A stretch of DNA of 64,000 nt, from contig OY718808.1 in the NCBI GenBank assembly GCA_963070105.1, positions 1,621,738-1,685,737 of the forward strand, read 5' to 3'. The notes beneath the pieces were generated by a model. That model was not told where the DNA came from. It searched no databases and worked only from the letters and a program-made list of their open reading frames with translations. A program made the position numbers and the translations under genes. Within the stretch, counting starts at the first letter, position 1. Every line of letters begins with the position of its first letter. Shown in pieces: positions 45,997 to 57,920 of the stretch. The DNA comes from Litomosoides sigmodontis (Eukaryota > Nematoda > Chromadorea > Rhabditida > Onchocercidae).

Positions 45997-47050
45997 TTAA
46001 ATGATAAGTGATGCACAGTATAGATTGGGTGGTGGTGAGGAAGAGGGAGTTGGAGTAACAGGCATCACATTCTTTGTTCATTTCTGTTTTCGAACACACT
46101 TTCGCTTTCACTCTTTTCCGCTTCACCATTTTTCTTATTTAAATTTATTTGCGAGAAGTTGTGCTCAGCTGAATAGACAGTGTTTTAAAATATGGAGGGT
46201 TTTTTTTTCCTTCTCCGCTAAATCAGTGACTATGCTGTGTTTCTCTTTTTTTCTTTCAAATTAATAATATGCTAATATTTTGTTTTACTGTTAAAGCGAA
46301 ATTATACGATATATTTTGTTGGGAAATTTTTAGAATTTACAAATGGACGAAATTAGCTTGAACAGCAATACAGTAGCATCAATTTTTGAGGAAGTTCACT
46401 CAGTTCATACTGTTCGAATTAGTTAATGTCTTAGCAGGCACGTTTTTTTTTTCCTGTGTGTTATTGAAAATGTGCCAAATTTATCAATAACAAATGCTTG
46501 AAATGCTATCGAAAGATATCTTTCTATCATTTGTATTTGACAAAATTTTTAGGCACAAATTTTATTACCGATAATCAGTGATTGGAATACACATAGCACA
46601 TAGTGATTTTATTAAGTTATAGAGGCAAAATTGGGATAGTTAAGAAAATTTGGAATAATTTTTGATATAATAATAGTAATAGTAATAATTTTTATTATTA
46701 TATGCAATGTGTATAAATTGATAGGAAATATTATAGTGGCAACGAATTTGGTGAAATATTACCGGCGCTTTGTTTATGTTTGTTTGTATGTGTGCGGTAG
46801 TTGTTAGAGTTGAGTTGAAAATAGATATTCAGAAACAGCTGACATTCTCCAGAGCGTTTCATTTTCCACTCAACACAGTTACAAAAAGGTCTATCAGCTT
46901 TTGTTTGTTTGGGAAATTTAAGGTTTTCATTATCATTCGCTTCCTAAATAGCTACTATATGTGTGTATCATATGAATGTTACAGGTAAACTATCTGTAAC
47001 CAAAGATGATAGAGAGGAGTAGTAATAATAACAATAGTAATTAATAATGT
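45997..47050. other. AT-rich non-coding background
   Basis: Frames at 46001-46264 and 46770-46988 (+) are mixed in composition but have no domain. An AAT/AGT patch occurs at 46667-46700. Confidence 0.55.
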
Positions 47051-47057
47051 TAGTAGT

Positions 47058-47059
47058 AA

Positions 47060-47146
<87 letters not shown>

Positions 47147-47187
47147 ATTAATTAATTAATTAATTAATTAATTAATTAATTAATTAA
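47058..47187. repeat. (AAAT)n array switching to (TTAA)n
   Basis: About 22 perfect AAAT units run directly into about ten perfect TTAA units, the switch occurring at one base near 47147. Followed by an A-run. Confidence 0.97.
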
Positions 47188-47268
47188 AAAAACAAATACT
47201 AATAATAATTGATAAAATTGATAAGCTAATATTAATAGCAATGATTTTTTTTTCTTTTAAATTTACTG

Positions 47269-47350
47269 CTCTCTCTCTCGCTCTCTTCCTTTGCTTTTTG
47301 TTTTCATTTCTTCTGTAAAAGAAAGAGAGAGAGAGAGAGGGAGAGAGAGG
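47269..47350. repeat. CT and GA tracts facing each other
   Basis: CTCTCTCTCGCTCTCTTCC (47269-47290) and GAAAGAGAGAGAGAGAGAGG (47320-47350), about 30 bases apart, are complementary and could fold. Frames on both strands (47180-47530) follow from them. Confidence 0.88.
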
Positions 47351-47530
47351 ATGAAAGATTGTCGCTGTGATACAAAACAAATTTATTTCACTTTGGTACA
47401 AACTGTGCAAACGAATTTGCCAATTTCTCTTCTTCCTTTTTTTTTCCTGACTTTTTCTGGACATTTCAATATTTCTGCGAGTGAATCGTTTGCTTATGCT
47501 TGCTGTTTACTGTTTACTGCTTTAAGATGA

Positions 47531-48240
47531 TTGTAGTACTTTCGAAATTTGCTACATTAAATATCTACGTGACATTTTTACAAATAACTTTTCATAATTT
47601 TTGATAAAAATTTTCCTTTCATAAATAACATTTTCACAAATAACTTGTGGCAAAATAACTCTCTGTTATTTTTGTAGAACAAAAATTATTGCGTTTTTTT
47701 TTTTTGAAAAAATACTTGCATTTTTTATATTGTAATTTTTATGTTAAATTAGTTGTTCGTAATTTTTTTTTGGCATATGGAGTGATAAATTTTCACTAAC
47801 AATGAAATCTTTTACAAATGTTCATCGATAATTTAATTCGAATTGTTCAAGCGGTTAATAGCTCATTTCATGGATAACCTAAATTTCTGGACTCCTTATT
47901 TCTGGCAGGTAATAACTAAGTGAAAAAAAATGTAACATTTGAACTGTTTGAAGATGTATGCTTTGTTTCTTTTTTTTCTTTGGTAAGAAGCAAACTAGTA
48001 GCTCTAATTAATTGTTGTAAGTGAACAAAAATTAACTTTTATAATTATGTTAATCTTTGCTAATTTTCTTCCAAAATTTTAAACTTTCAGCGAATAATAC
48101 ATATTTCTATATAACTCCGATATGCCTTATGCTATTGCGACATAAAATTCTACTTTAGTAATTGCTAAAAGCATTTGCCAATTTACAAATTTAAAAAGCG
48201 TATCTTTTTTTCATTCATTATTTCCTTACTTTTTTTATTT
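47531..48240. other. AT-rich non-coding background
   Basis: TTTTCACAAATAACTT words repeat near 47576-47650 (ACAAATAACTTTTCAT and ACAAATAACTTGTGGC). No gene. Confidence 0.6.
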
Positions 48241-48251
48241 CTGTTTTACAG

Positions 48252-48430
48252 CTATTTGTGTGCTCATTGAAACAGCACTAAAATTCATAAAGGGAAAATC
48301 TGCAACAGCTATCTACTGGAAGCGATCATCGGTTGTGATAAGACGTTGCAAGCTACCAAGCTATATCTCAAGAACAGTTATTCTCATTTTTTACTCATTT
48401 TTTTCCCCTCCCGTCTTATTTCACAGCTAA
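48252..48430 (+). other. candidate exon after strong acceptor
   Basis: TTACTTTTTTTATTTCTGTTTTACAG gives a strong acceptor at 48251. The third frame after it is open for 58 codons to TAA at 48428. It starts ICVLIETALKFIKGKSATAI, continues YWKRSSVVIRRCKLPSYIS, and ends in a T-rich hydrophobic tail. The first 41 codons are unusually mixed and basic for this DNA. A second acceptor (CCCCTCCCGTCTTATTTCACAG, ending 48426) and an AAG|GTATAT donor at 48435 flank its end. It could be a terminal exon or part of an alternatively spliced region. No family recognised. Confidence 0.25.
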
Positions 48431-48819
48431 AAAGGTATATGTATCTGTTGGGCAGACAGTAGAATGAATGGTACTTAGTTGATAATCCTAGTTTAGAAAA
48501 AAATTAAGAATGTTTTCTTAATTTCTTAGCAAATAATGAGAAATGAAAACAACATACTGTCAGTGTGATGTTATTAAATGAGACTTCAATAAGAATGATT
48601 TACGAAAAAATGTTGAGCATTTCATTTATTCGAAATTAAATACTTAAAAAAAACTTTCTCTCACAATTTCAAGTCAAAATTTTTCAGATATATAAATAAC
48701 AAGTACCTCTGCTAGATTACAAATCTCATGCTCCTAAAAGATTGTGTTATCATTGAGGATTTTATTTGCTCTTTGAAGATAGTGTTGCTTCCATATCGTA
48801 ACGATATCACTTGTTGCAG

Positions 48820-48910
48820 GATGAAACACTTCAACCAAATAAATACGTTTGTTGGTGTTGTTGGAGTAGCAAGAGCTTGCAAACTACGACATATTAAAAA
48901 AAATGACTAA
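48820..48910 (+). other. weak candidate exon
   Basis: GATATCACTTGTTGCAG gives a fair acceptor at 48819. The frame starting ATG at 48821 runs 29 codons (MKHFNQINTFVGVVGVARAC and on) to TAA at 48908. It extends upstream as well. A second frame (DETLQPNKYVCWCC...) is open for 25 codons. No donor of quality. Confidence 0.13.
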
Positions 48911-49015
48911 TCGGATTTGTAAATTTTATAGATTTTGCTAAAATAAATGAAAAAAGAGAATACAATACACATTGATAATTTCTTAGCAAATTTACTATTC
49001 CCATATTGTTTGCAG

Positions 49016-49065
49016 GATTATTATTTTAGATTGTATGTTAAGTCAACGCGCGCACCATCTTTTAC
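49016..49065 (+). other. candidate internal exon, 50 nt
   Basis: CTATTCCCATATTGTTTGCAG|G is a strong acceptor at 49015 and TTTTAC|GTAAGTTTT a strong donor at 49066. Two frames are open throughout: DYYFRLYVKSTRAPSFT and IIILDCMLSQRAHHLL. It contains CAACGCGCGCACC, an uncommon C+G-rich patch here. Together with the sites at 48252, 48427 and 48820 it makes a plus-strand cluster of exon-like segments within 850 bases. No family recognised. Confidence 0.3.
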
Positions 49066-49600
49066 GTAAGTTTTTTTTTTTCATTTCCTATGAAATTATA
49101 ACATTTTTTTTTTTCGTTTCACTTACTTTTACACTGTTACTTTTGCTGCGTTTTTTGTTTTCTTCAATTCTAATTTAGTGTTTGTTGGTTTATTTGCAGT
49201 GAAATAAAATAAATAACGAGAAATGCGTACAGTGTGTTAATGTTGTTGTTGTTCACGTTGTTTGTTTGTTTTCGTTATTCTCTTTCTTTAGAGCTTTTTT
49301 TTTCATTGTTCAACAAAATTTTCTATTTGCATTTTACCAGTTATGGGAAAAGGAATAATTCATCTGTGATAATTTATTCACATTTCAACTAGTGTATAAT
49401 TGAATTAAATTGAGCAATCGTTCAATTGAAAATACAATAGATAGGATGAAAACGAAGTAGCACTCGACATTTACCAGATATTTTCCATCTTATCACATCT
49501 TGCATTTTACTCCATTAAATTTGTAAACAATGAGGGATGATTAATAATTTGAAAATGTCATATCAGTTAGCTAATATGTGTGATGTGATCTTGATGTTAG
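49066..49600. other. T-rich background
   Basis: TTTATTTGCAG at 49189-49199 is another acceptor-like word, but an AAATAAAATAAATAA stretch follows. No gene. Confidence 0.55.
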
Positions 49601-49603
49601 CAA

Positions 49604-49616
49604 GTGTATGTATGTA

Positions 49617-49682
<66 letters not shown>
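49604..49682. repeat. (GTAT)n-(GT)n compound microsatellite
   Basis: Four or so GTAT units followed by about 31 pure GT units. Same architecture as the array at 54157. Confidence 0.97.
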
Positions 49683-49685
<3 letters not shown>

Positions 49686-49717
49686 AATAATAGTATTTAC
49701 TTGAAAAGCATGGATAA

Positions 49718-50034
49718 ATGGATGTGTTTTTGCACAAGTCGAAAGTTATTTATTTGTTTAGCAAAAATGCGTGCCGTGCAAACATGCACGCATCACCAAC
49801 AGATAGATCACGGTGTTGTAGGCATAGTTGTAGAATTTTCGATCAGTTTAAATTAGCGCTTTCCGCACCATACTCTTTTTGTTCGCCTGCAAATCAATCT
49901 ATTTTACTGTCAAATTTGTTGACGTTTTCATTTCGTTGGCACAAAAGAGTGTCAAAAGGGATTCCCCACATTTGTTGGCAGAACGCCAATGGGTGTGTGG
50001 GAAATTGGCTTATGGCCAGTGTTCCATTTCTCCT

Positions 50035-50040
<6 letters not shown>
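49718..50040 (+). other. higher-G+C open segment, unassigned
   Basis: Between a GT array and a CT array lies about 320 bases with few homopolymers. One frame is open through about 105 codons (from ATG 49718: MDVFLHKSKVIYLFSKNACR and on, Arg/Cys-rich) before entering the CT repeat, which artificially extends it to 201 codons. A second frame is open 49879-50127. Possible exon remnant; no domain recognised. Confidence 0.18.
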
Positions 50041-50068
<28 letters not shown>

Positions 50069-50072
50069 TCTC
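50034..50072. repeat. (CT)n microsatellite
   Basis: About 13 CT units then TTTCTCTTTCTC. It supplies the pyrimidine tract for the AG at 50093. Confidence 0.95.
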
Positions 50073-50093
50073 TTCACCTTGCTGTACGAACAG

Positions 50094-50190
50094 TTCGGTT
50101 AGAGATGGCGGCGTGGGCGATAATTAAAGTGAATGTTTGGAGAATGCCACTTGATAATGAATGGTTACTTAATTGCTTACTTTCGATCGG
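50094..50190 (+). other. candidate exon with ATGGCGGCG start
   Basis: After the CT tract, CTTGCTGTACGAACAG provides an acceptor-like site at 50093. The third frame is open through RLEMAAWAIIKVNVWRMPLD and NEWLLNCLLSIGY into the GTT repeat. An ATG at 50105 sits in GAGATGGCGGCG, a favourable start context (G at +4). The clear start, with a Trp-rich unusual composition, is suggestive, but the frame then dissolves into Val/Cys repeat codons and no strong donor is seen. Confidence 0.2.
50103..50112. promoter_or_regulatory. ATGGCGGC motif, YY1-like
   Basis: GAGATGGCGGCG contains ATGGCGGC, the core recognised by YY1-type zinc-finger proteins, which in animals often lies at transcription or translation starts. 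A chance copy is unlikely in such AT-rich DNA, but function here is inference. Confidence 0.25.
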
Positions 50191-50310
50191 ATACGTTGTC
50201 GTTGTTTGTTGTTGTTTGTTGTTGTTGTTGTTGTCGTTGTCGTTGTTTGTTGTTGTTTGTTGTTGTTGTTGTTGTCGTTGTTGTTGTTGTTATTGTTGTT
50301 ATTGTTGTTG
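50191..50310. repeat. GTT/GTC repeat with 41-bp duplication
   Basis: GTT-type triplets with GTC variants. A 41-bp block starting CGTTGTTTGTTG at 50200 recurs at 50241, showing duplication of a longer unit within a trinucleotide array. Confidence 0.9.
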
Positions 50311-50424
50311 GATATTTTCGTAAAACTTTTTCTTTTTAAAGTTTACATTAGTTATTTTTTGATGAGAAAAAGTGAAATAAATTTACTGCAGTTTAAGAAT
50401 GACACATTGAAATGGAAATAATTG

Positions 50425-50745
50425 ATGAAATTTGACAATAATTTTTGCTTGAAAATTGTTGCTCAGAAAGTTATCCGATATTTTTGTGATAATTTTCCCA
50501 GTCAAACTACTCTGCACAATTCTTTTGCAATTTTAATTTCTCTTATGGAATTTTCATGTGATCAGTGGAAAAATAATTGGCTGTTAATTTTTGTTTTTTT
50601 TATACAGTTTCGCAAAGAATTTATCACAATTGAAATTGTAGAAATTGCATGTTTATCAAATATGAACTGTTTAGACCCAGCTATTATCATTTTACATTAT
50701 CTTTTTTTTCGGTTAAATTTAAAATTTAAGGAGCTTTTATTTTAG
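50425..50745 (+). CDS. unassigned 106-codon ORF
   Basis: ATG at 50425 to TAG at 50743. Composition is mixed (MKFDNNFCLKIVAQKVIRYF; later EFSCDQWKNNWLLIFVFFIQ, then a hydrophobic C-terminal third). Not on a repeat. No domain, signal peptide or splice context that I recognise. In 72%-A+T DNA a frame this long is uncommon but expected by chance about once per window. Confidence 0.14.
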   Translation: MKFDNNFCLKIVAQKVIRYFCDNFPSQTTLHNSFAILISLMEFSCDQWKNNWLLIFVFFIQFRKEFITIEIVEIACLSNMNCLDPAIIILHYLFFRLNLKFKELLF

Positions 50746-52300
50746 TTGGGATATTCTGTGAAAATTTTCATTCATTAAATAAATTGATGTGAACACTTTC
50801 GATTCACATTAGAAATTTCATTCCGGATGGGTAGGAGTGCATCATTTCGTGCTTTTTGAATTTTAAATGGTAAAAGAAATAATATGAAATGGTTTAGTTG
50901 ATCATCAGTATATGTTCCTAATTGATCAATCACATTATTTTTTCAATTTTTCTTTCTGATCATTTTTTCATTGGTTTAACATTCAATTGATTGATTTCGT
51001 TTGTGCAATCATTTCATTATTATAAATATTCATTTAAGTGAATTGAATGAGTGTTACAGATGAAGGATGCGATACGATTTATTTATTGATGTTTCTATCA
51101 AATATTTACTATTAAAAGAGTATGTTAAATCCGTTGTTATTTACTCTCTCATTAGTAGCATAAGCTATATTTAGTTTATATTTATAATACAAGCTGCCAG
51201 AGTCTTCAAAGTTTGCTTTTGCTATTATTAGCAATGTTGATGTGTTACTGTAATGCTATACATGTATAGGAATGTTTACTCTTTTTTTTCTCTTAATTTA
51301 TTAAAGTTTTTAGTAAGAGATGGAATTTTTGTTTTTTTTTGGTAAAATAATATTTTCATCTTTAAATCAGTTATTTATTAACCAACTTTTCAGTTGAGGA
51401 AATTTTTCTGTGAAAATGAATTTTTAAAAGAATTCGAAAATATATGTGGATCTGTTGCATTCGTAAATGATTAGCACCGTATAGAAATACAAAAAAAAAA
51501 TGCATGTTAGAGAGATGATGAAATTAAATTTATTTCGTATATATTTTTGTGCCACGAAGACGTTTGGTTTATATCACTGATTGCGACAAAATAACATTTA
51601 GCATTAGTGTTCTCACTTATTAGAATCGCATAATTTACCAATTTATTTCCCTCGTTGTTGTTGTTACAACTAAATTTGAAAATAATATCCATATATGTTC
51701 GTTACTTCAAAAATTTTTTTCTTATCAGTGCTCAAATGATTAGTTTGAAATAGCAATGATGAAATTATCATTTGAAATACTTTTTTTAAAATAAAAGTGC
51801 AAAAAAATATTTGATACGCAAAATATGATTTCAGTTTTATGTATATTTACACCATATATATGTCCAAATTTATCATTAGTAGACAGTTCAAGTAATCATT
51901 TTTTGATATAAAATTTTATCAATTAATTTCAATTCAATAATTTTGTAAGTTCAATGAATTAGGACGAAAGAATGATTGTTGTGTGTTAATTAGTGATTAG
52001 CAATAGCGATAAATGAGAACTAAAATGCTCATTTATTTGTTATTTCTTTTTCTTTTTTTTTTTTCTCAATTACCTATAGGATATTTTTACAACTGTTAGC
52101 ATAATCGCTTTCATAAAATTGAGTTGGGTTGAAAGTGCTCTGAATTGAGTGGAAGGTGTGGACATAAATCCGCGACAGTGTATGATGCACCGGTGCTCCA
52201 TTTGTCACAATACCGCACCAATCAATCTACTACTTCCACTCTCCACCACTCTTTCTTTTTTTCGTTTCAAAGGCTTCATTTCATTTCATTTTCTAATTTA
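50746..52300. other. AT-rich non-coding background
   Basis: No array and no convincing frame. A minus frame at 51507-51692 is chance-like. Confidence 0.6.
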
Positions 52301-52302
52301 TT

Positions 52303-52337
52303 CACTCATTTCATTCATTCATTCATTCATTCATTCA
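52303..52337. repeat. (ATTC)n array
   Basis: Eight or so CATT units after a looser TCATTTCATT stretch; makes His/Ser/Phe frames at 52145-52438. Confidence 0.93.
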
Positions 52338-52752
52338 TATCTCTTTTATTTATGCTATTTCCTGTTTATTTCATATTTTTCTTTCAACAAAATCAAATAA
52401 CATTTAATTTTAATTTTAATTTTTTTTTTTGCATGTAACTGCCTAGGAATGATTGTTTAAGAGCATTTCATGCATTAACATTGTTTCTTTTTTTTCCTTT
52501 CAATGAACGAAAAGTATGTAAGAAATGCATGAAATGTTTACAGGAAAATTATTTGTGAAAAATTGTATAGCATTTAAATTTAAATTTTCCTACGGATAGA
52601 ATCGTTTTTTTTTTCTTTATTCTTTTTTTGTAGAGCAATGAAAGGAAATGGTAGTGGAGTTTTGCAAGCGATTAATGATAGTTTAGGAAATAAGGCGAGA
52701 GAAATAGACGATGGAGTGAAATGGGAAGAAGAGTGAGTATTCACGTAGTCTC

Positions 52753-52754
<2 letters not shown>

Positions 52755-52794
<40 letters not shown>
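52755..52794. repeat. (GA)n microsatellite
   Basis: Pure GA, about 20 copies. Confidence 0.97.
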
Positions 52795-52797
<3 letters not shown>

Positions 52798-53140
52798 AGG
52801 AGCAGAAAAGTATTGTATGATTTGGTTAATTTTTTTTAGGTTAGATGTATAACCGGTTAGTTTTTCGTTTATTAACAGTACTGACACATATATCTATTAT
52901 TATAGTTATTAAATATATGATGAAGTGAGTTTTATTTCATAATGTATAAAGGTAAAAGAGGTAAGTAATTGAGGTAAACATTTAGAGGAAATTTGTTCTA
53001 ATATTGTTAAATAATACGTAATTAATTATGAAATTTCTGGGATGAAACGAACAATGATTCAATTATCGTTTAAAGTTAGAATTTTGGGATGTTTTATTTC
53101 TTTTTGCTAAAGCGTAATGAAATAAAATTTTATAAAGCAC

Positions 53141-53144
<4 letters not shown>

Positions 53145-53175
<31 letters not shown>
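53145..53175. repeat. (CT)n microsatellite
   Basis: Pure CT, about 15 copies. Confidence 0.96.
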
Positions 53176-53176
<1 letters not shown>

Positions 53177-53283
53177 AAGGGATCATTTTATGAAAGGTGA
53201 AAAAGTAAATTTGAGAAATCAAATAAGAGAGAATTTGAGGAAAAAGTTGGAAAATATAATTTAATCATTGGATACATTCATCG

Positions 53284-53325
53284 TCCTCCATTCATCCATC
53301 CATCCATTCATCCATCAGTTCATCC
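53284..53325. repeat. (CATC/CATT)n patch
   Basis: CCTCCATTCATCCATCCATC and further CCAT units. Confidence 0.88.
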
Positions 53326-53660
53326 CAACTTCATCATTGCATTTACCAATCACATATAATGCCAAAATTTTTGATTGTAAATATTTTTATGATAAAATAG
53401 ATGTGAAATGGTTTAAATTACTAGTTGTTTATTTTTGTTTACAAGCAATAAAAGTGAAAAAAAAAGCAGAAAGGAAGAGTTGTTTTATCTTTCTTTACAA
53501 TGATGGTAAATTTATTTGAAAATTTAAAATTTAAACATATGTGATGTTTGGATTGCATAAAAATGTTAACATTGTAATAGTGAATTTATTTATTAAAATT
53601 CCTCCTTAATTTTATTATTCGTTTAAAACATTTTAACGTTCGTTACTGATCACTTAACAA

Positions 53661-53662
53661 TC

Positions 53663-53695
<33 letters not shown>

Positions 53696-53740
53696 GTTGT
53701 CATCATCGTCGTCGTTATCATTGTTATCATCATCATTCGG
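53661..53740. repeat. (ACC)n-(ATC)n trinucleotide array
   Basis: Four ACC units, then ATC units with GTT, GTC and CGT variants. Confidence 0.92.
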
Positions 53741-54156
53741 TGATGCTTGAATGAATCTCCTTGATTGCTTACTGTGATAGCGAAGAATTCAGAAACAAAT
53801 GAGTGAAAAGTATGAATTAAAAATTTTTTCCTCTCTACTGCTCCATAATAGGTCGGTCAGTGAGAGGTGGAGGAATGTGGGAAACTATGACTTTTAACTT
53901 TTCGACAACTTTTAACATCAATAATCATATCCATTTGTTTCAGTTTTCTTTTTTTTAGAAATAAAAAAATTATGGAAAAATTCTTTTTTTTTGTGCAAAA
54001 TAAGACATCAAAAATCGATGACTAATGATGGATTCAATTGTATGCCATGTTATTTGGGTGTAATACGAAAAAAAAAAAGAAAGCGGAAGTTTTTTTCCTC
54101 AAGGAGATGTTCCGTAATGATAGGGGAAAGAAGACGATGGGGGAAAAAAATGGACT
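53741..54156. other. AT-rich background
   Basis: No features beyond A- and T-runs. Frames entering the GT array at 54157 are artefacts. Confidence 0.6.
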
Positions 54157-54175
54157 TTGTGTGTGTATGTATGTA

Positions 54176-54250
<75 letters not shown>

Positions 54251-54267
54251 GCGTGTGCGTGTGTACG
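54157..54267. repeat. (GTAT)n-(GT)n-(GCGTGT)n array
   Basis: GT, three GTAT units, about 32 pure GT units, then three GCGTGT hexamers. Can adopt Z-DNA. Confidence 0.97.
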
Positions 54268-54980
54268 ATCGGTGCTTGTGTGCTTTTTTATTTCGTTTTC
54301 TTCGTTTCATTTAGCTTAATCTTAAATTTTTTTTGAATTATTTAATTCCTTCCACTGTTAGTCATATACAATCTGTACAAACTTTTTAAGTTAATATTTA
54401 GGTGTTGAAATATGTTTTGTAAATGGAAAAAAAATTGGTAGATAGATGTGATTTTTAATTTTGGGCAAATGTTTGATCTTTTTAATAACTTTCGATATTT
54501 CGATAATTGTGTGTTTGTATGTGTGTGTGTGTTGCTGTTTTGAATATGCGGAAGGGATTTGTTGACAGTTTTGCAGTGACATTTTAGAGTTATCGCAATT
54601 CAAGGAAGAGCAGTTTTCATCGGATAAAGATGAAAATGATACATATCTATTTCATAGATAATAGTAATTTTAGTTTATAAATACTTTCTAGTGCCTGACA
54701 TCGAAACAGTTCATTCATTCATTCACTCATTCATCATTTTCATGTTAAATTTAGTTCATTTTAAATAGCTCTCAATTAAAATTCAGCATTTTTATTCCAG
54801 TATAAATACATCTCTAATATTTTATCTAATTTTTGCTAAATATTTCAAAAAATTTAATTTTTTGCTAAACACAATCATTTTATCATGCTAATTAAAGTAA
54901 TGGATGAATGGATGTTGTTTGACAATTGATGCATAAACTTTTCTTTAGAGGTCACTGCACCAGTGTTATAAGTTATACAC
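54268..54980. other. AT-rich background
   Basis: Short GT run 54508-54532 and CATT units 54710-54735. No gene. Confidence 0.6.
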
Positions 54981-54988
54981 TTTGTTAT

Positions 54989-55450
<462 letters not shown>

Positions 55451-57240
55451 AGTTGAAACAGGATTAGGAGTATATTCTAGACCTAGCAATCATCAAGTGT
55501 TATTGTAATTCTTCAAACGATTCCTAAGATTGCATTGAATGAAGTGATACCCATCAGATGAAATGCTATATCATTCCTTCACAACAAACTTTTTTTGTTT
55601 TTGATTCGACGATTGCAATGGAATTCGTTTTTTTTTCCTTTCTACATTTTTTGTTTGTGTTATTATTGTAAAATTTAATTTAAAACTTAAAAAATTTTTT
55701 TCCCATATGCATTTAAAAAGATGAAAAAATGATCATACTTTAAAATTCACATATGCCTTTACCTTATTTGTAATATACGTCAAAAAAAAAGACGAAGAGC
55801 AGTGGGAGAAGTAAAAGGATGAGTTTGAGGAGGTAGGAGAGTTTGATCGGAAAGAATGTCGGTAATGACATATTTTCAAGGGCGTCCAACAGCGCCTCTC
55901 TCCGGTTTTATGTATGTTGATTTCGTGCTCAGCGATTCACGAATTATCTTGCATTATAATTATCTCATTTTTCCATTCATCACTTTGCTAGCACTTAGCT
56001 GAAATTATTTGAAATTGTAAAGGAAAATTCATTGATTCATGCATGTGTGTGTATGTATGTAAGTGGTTTTTCAATGACTTTAATTATAATTAATTTCATT
56101 CATTCCATTTGTATTATTACCAGATGCTATTATTAGTACCTAAAATTTGAGTAATTTTAATTATTGCAATGATAACTAAATAGTAATGCAATTATAATTA
56201 AATAGTATATTAGATGATCTATTAGTAATCATTATAATAACCACAAAAACTTTGAACTTTTCATGGATCACTCAAATTTTTACAGTGTTAAATTTTCCAA
56301 TTAGAATTTCTTGCAACAATCAATTAAAAAGAAAGCAAACCATTTTTATTCACCGATAAGTTAGTTCTTTTACATTTCTTTCTTTTTTATCTTCTACAAA
56401 CCAAATTTTAATCTGTTCATAATTGAAAAATTGTTTTAACGCTTAAATTTTTTTTTGAGAATTCATATTTCAAATGTGTTTTAAAAATGTTTTTGCTAAA
56501 AAATATTTTCATTTAAATTTGTTTGAATTAAGCCTAAAATTAATTGTATTGTTGATGTGTGATAGCTGAAGGGTGTACGTGGTATTTATTCCAAGATGTG
56601 TATCTTATATGCGTAAAGTTTCTAACGGCTATGATCGCAAACATTGCTTTATTTGACTTACTGCGTAGAGTAGTATATAGCTATGGTGTATAATGATGAT
56701 GACCTCTCTTCATCCGATTAATTTTGCTAAAAATGAAAAATGTTTTACGGTTTTAAGTAAATTGAATAAAGAATAATAAGGAAATGATAATGTACTATAT
56801 TGGATAATTTTTGATTTAATTTTATATCAAATATTATATATTAAGTATTTTTTTTGATATTAATTGAACTTTAAATGCATCCTATATGTTGAAGATGAAG
56901 TATTAATTGTTTGTCAAACGATTGATTGCCATGAAAGTAGTAGTTTGTGTTGTGAAAAGATTTGAGAATGAAATTGTAGGTTTGTTTTTTTTTCCTTGCA
57001 ACACATAAAGCCAATCATGCATGATTGAAAACAATTTTTATGTAAAACCTTGGTTTTTCAATTTTCTTCCTCTTTTTTTTTGTTGTTGTACAAAAGTTTA
57101 TTCTACCAACAATTATTTCTTTTTCTCCTTCTTTTTTTTTCTCTCTTCATTTCTCTTTCTCAACGTATAGGTGAAATAGTAGAATGTTGTTCGTTTTCCG
57201 ATGAGGTAGAAAATTGACGGGAGGATTTTGTAAAAAAAAA
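55451..57240. other. AT-rich non-coding background, 1.8 kb
   Basis: A somewhat richer patch at 55790-55930 (GAGGAGGTAGGAGAG..., GGGCGTCCAACAGCGCC) has no splice context or long frame. GATGATGACC near 56696. Nothing else. Confidence 0.6.
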
Positions 57241-57255
57241 AAGAAGGAAGAAAGA

Positions 57256-57279
57256 CAGAGAGAGAGAGAGAGAGAGAGA
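57256..57279. repeat. (GA)n microsatellite
   Basis: About 12 GA copies within an AAG-rich stretch; source of the minus frame at 57113-57427. Confidence 0.94.
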
Positions 57280-57563
57280 AGTGATACAGAAAAGGAATAA
57301 GTGTTGATAAATGTGTGTGTGTTGATATGCTATTTTGTTTTGAGTATGTTTTTTTGTGAATGATAGGAATAGGTAGGACGAAAGTGGTTGTTTTCATTAG
57401 CACTTCATAAACGATGTTAAAATTCAATTTGTTTTTGCTAACACTATTAATTAGTATTTATTTTATCTTACCTTGATTACTTTAAAGCTGTACATGATAC
57501 TTGATGTATAGAATGTATTTTCCTATATATTCTATGAAATATTTGAAATTGTTGTAAATAATA

Positions 57564-57583
57564 CTATATATATATATATATAT
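57564..57583. repeat. (TA)n microsatellite
   Basis: About ten TA copies. Confidence 0.9.
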
Positions 57584-57849
57584 TAACTGAATTTTTGAAA
57601 TACACAGGTTTTTTATATCTTTGCATATTTGGAAGTAATGTTTATTGTTTATTAGAATTTCAAAATTTGAAATATAAATGAATGATATTTTAATGTACGC
57701 CATTTATACATTACGATACAGTCGTGCCGCAATCATTTTACAGCATTTTTATAGCATTTCAGCACATTCGTCAAACTGTACCAGAAAAAAAATTTTCTTT
57801 TTCATCAAACAATAGCTAGCTAAACCAGTGAAACGTATCTAATGGTTTT

Positions 57850-57920
57850 TGTACGTGTATGTACGTGTGTGCATGTGCGTGTGTGTGTGTGTGTGCGGGT
57901 GCGCGTGTATTTGTATGGGT
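57850..57920. repeat. GT-type degenerate array
   Basis: GTACGTGTATGTACGTG, then GTGCATGTGCGTG, then pure GT and GCGGGTGCGCG. Confidence 0.93.

Noticed and set aside
49718..50323. 201-codon open frame
   Set aside because: Half its length comes from CT and GTT arrays. Only the first 105 codons are listed, as a weak segment.
54050..54310. His-Thr repeat frame on minus strand
   Set aside because: Complement of the GT array.
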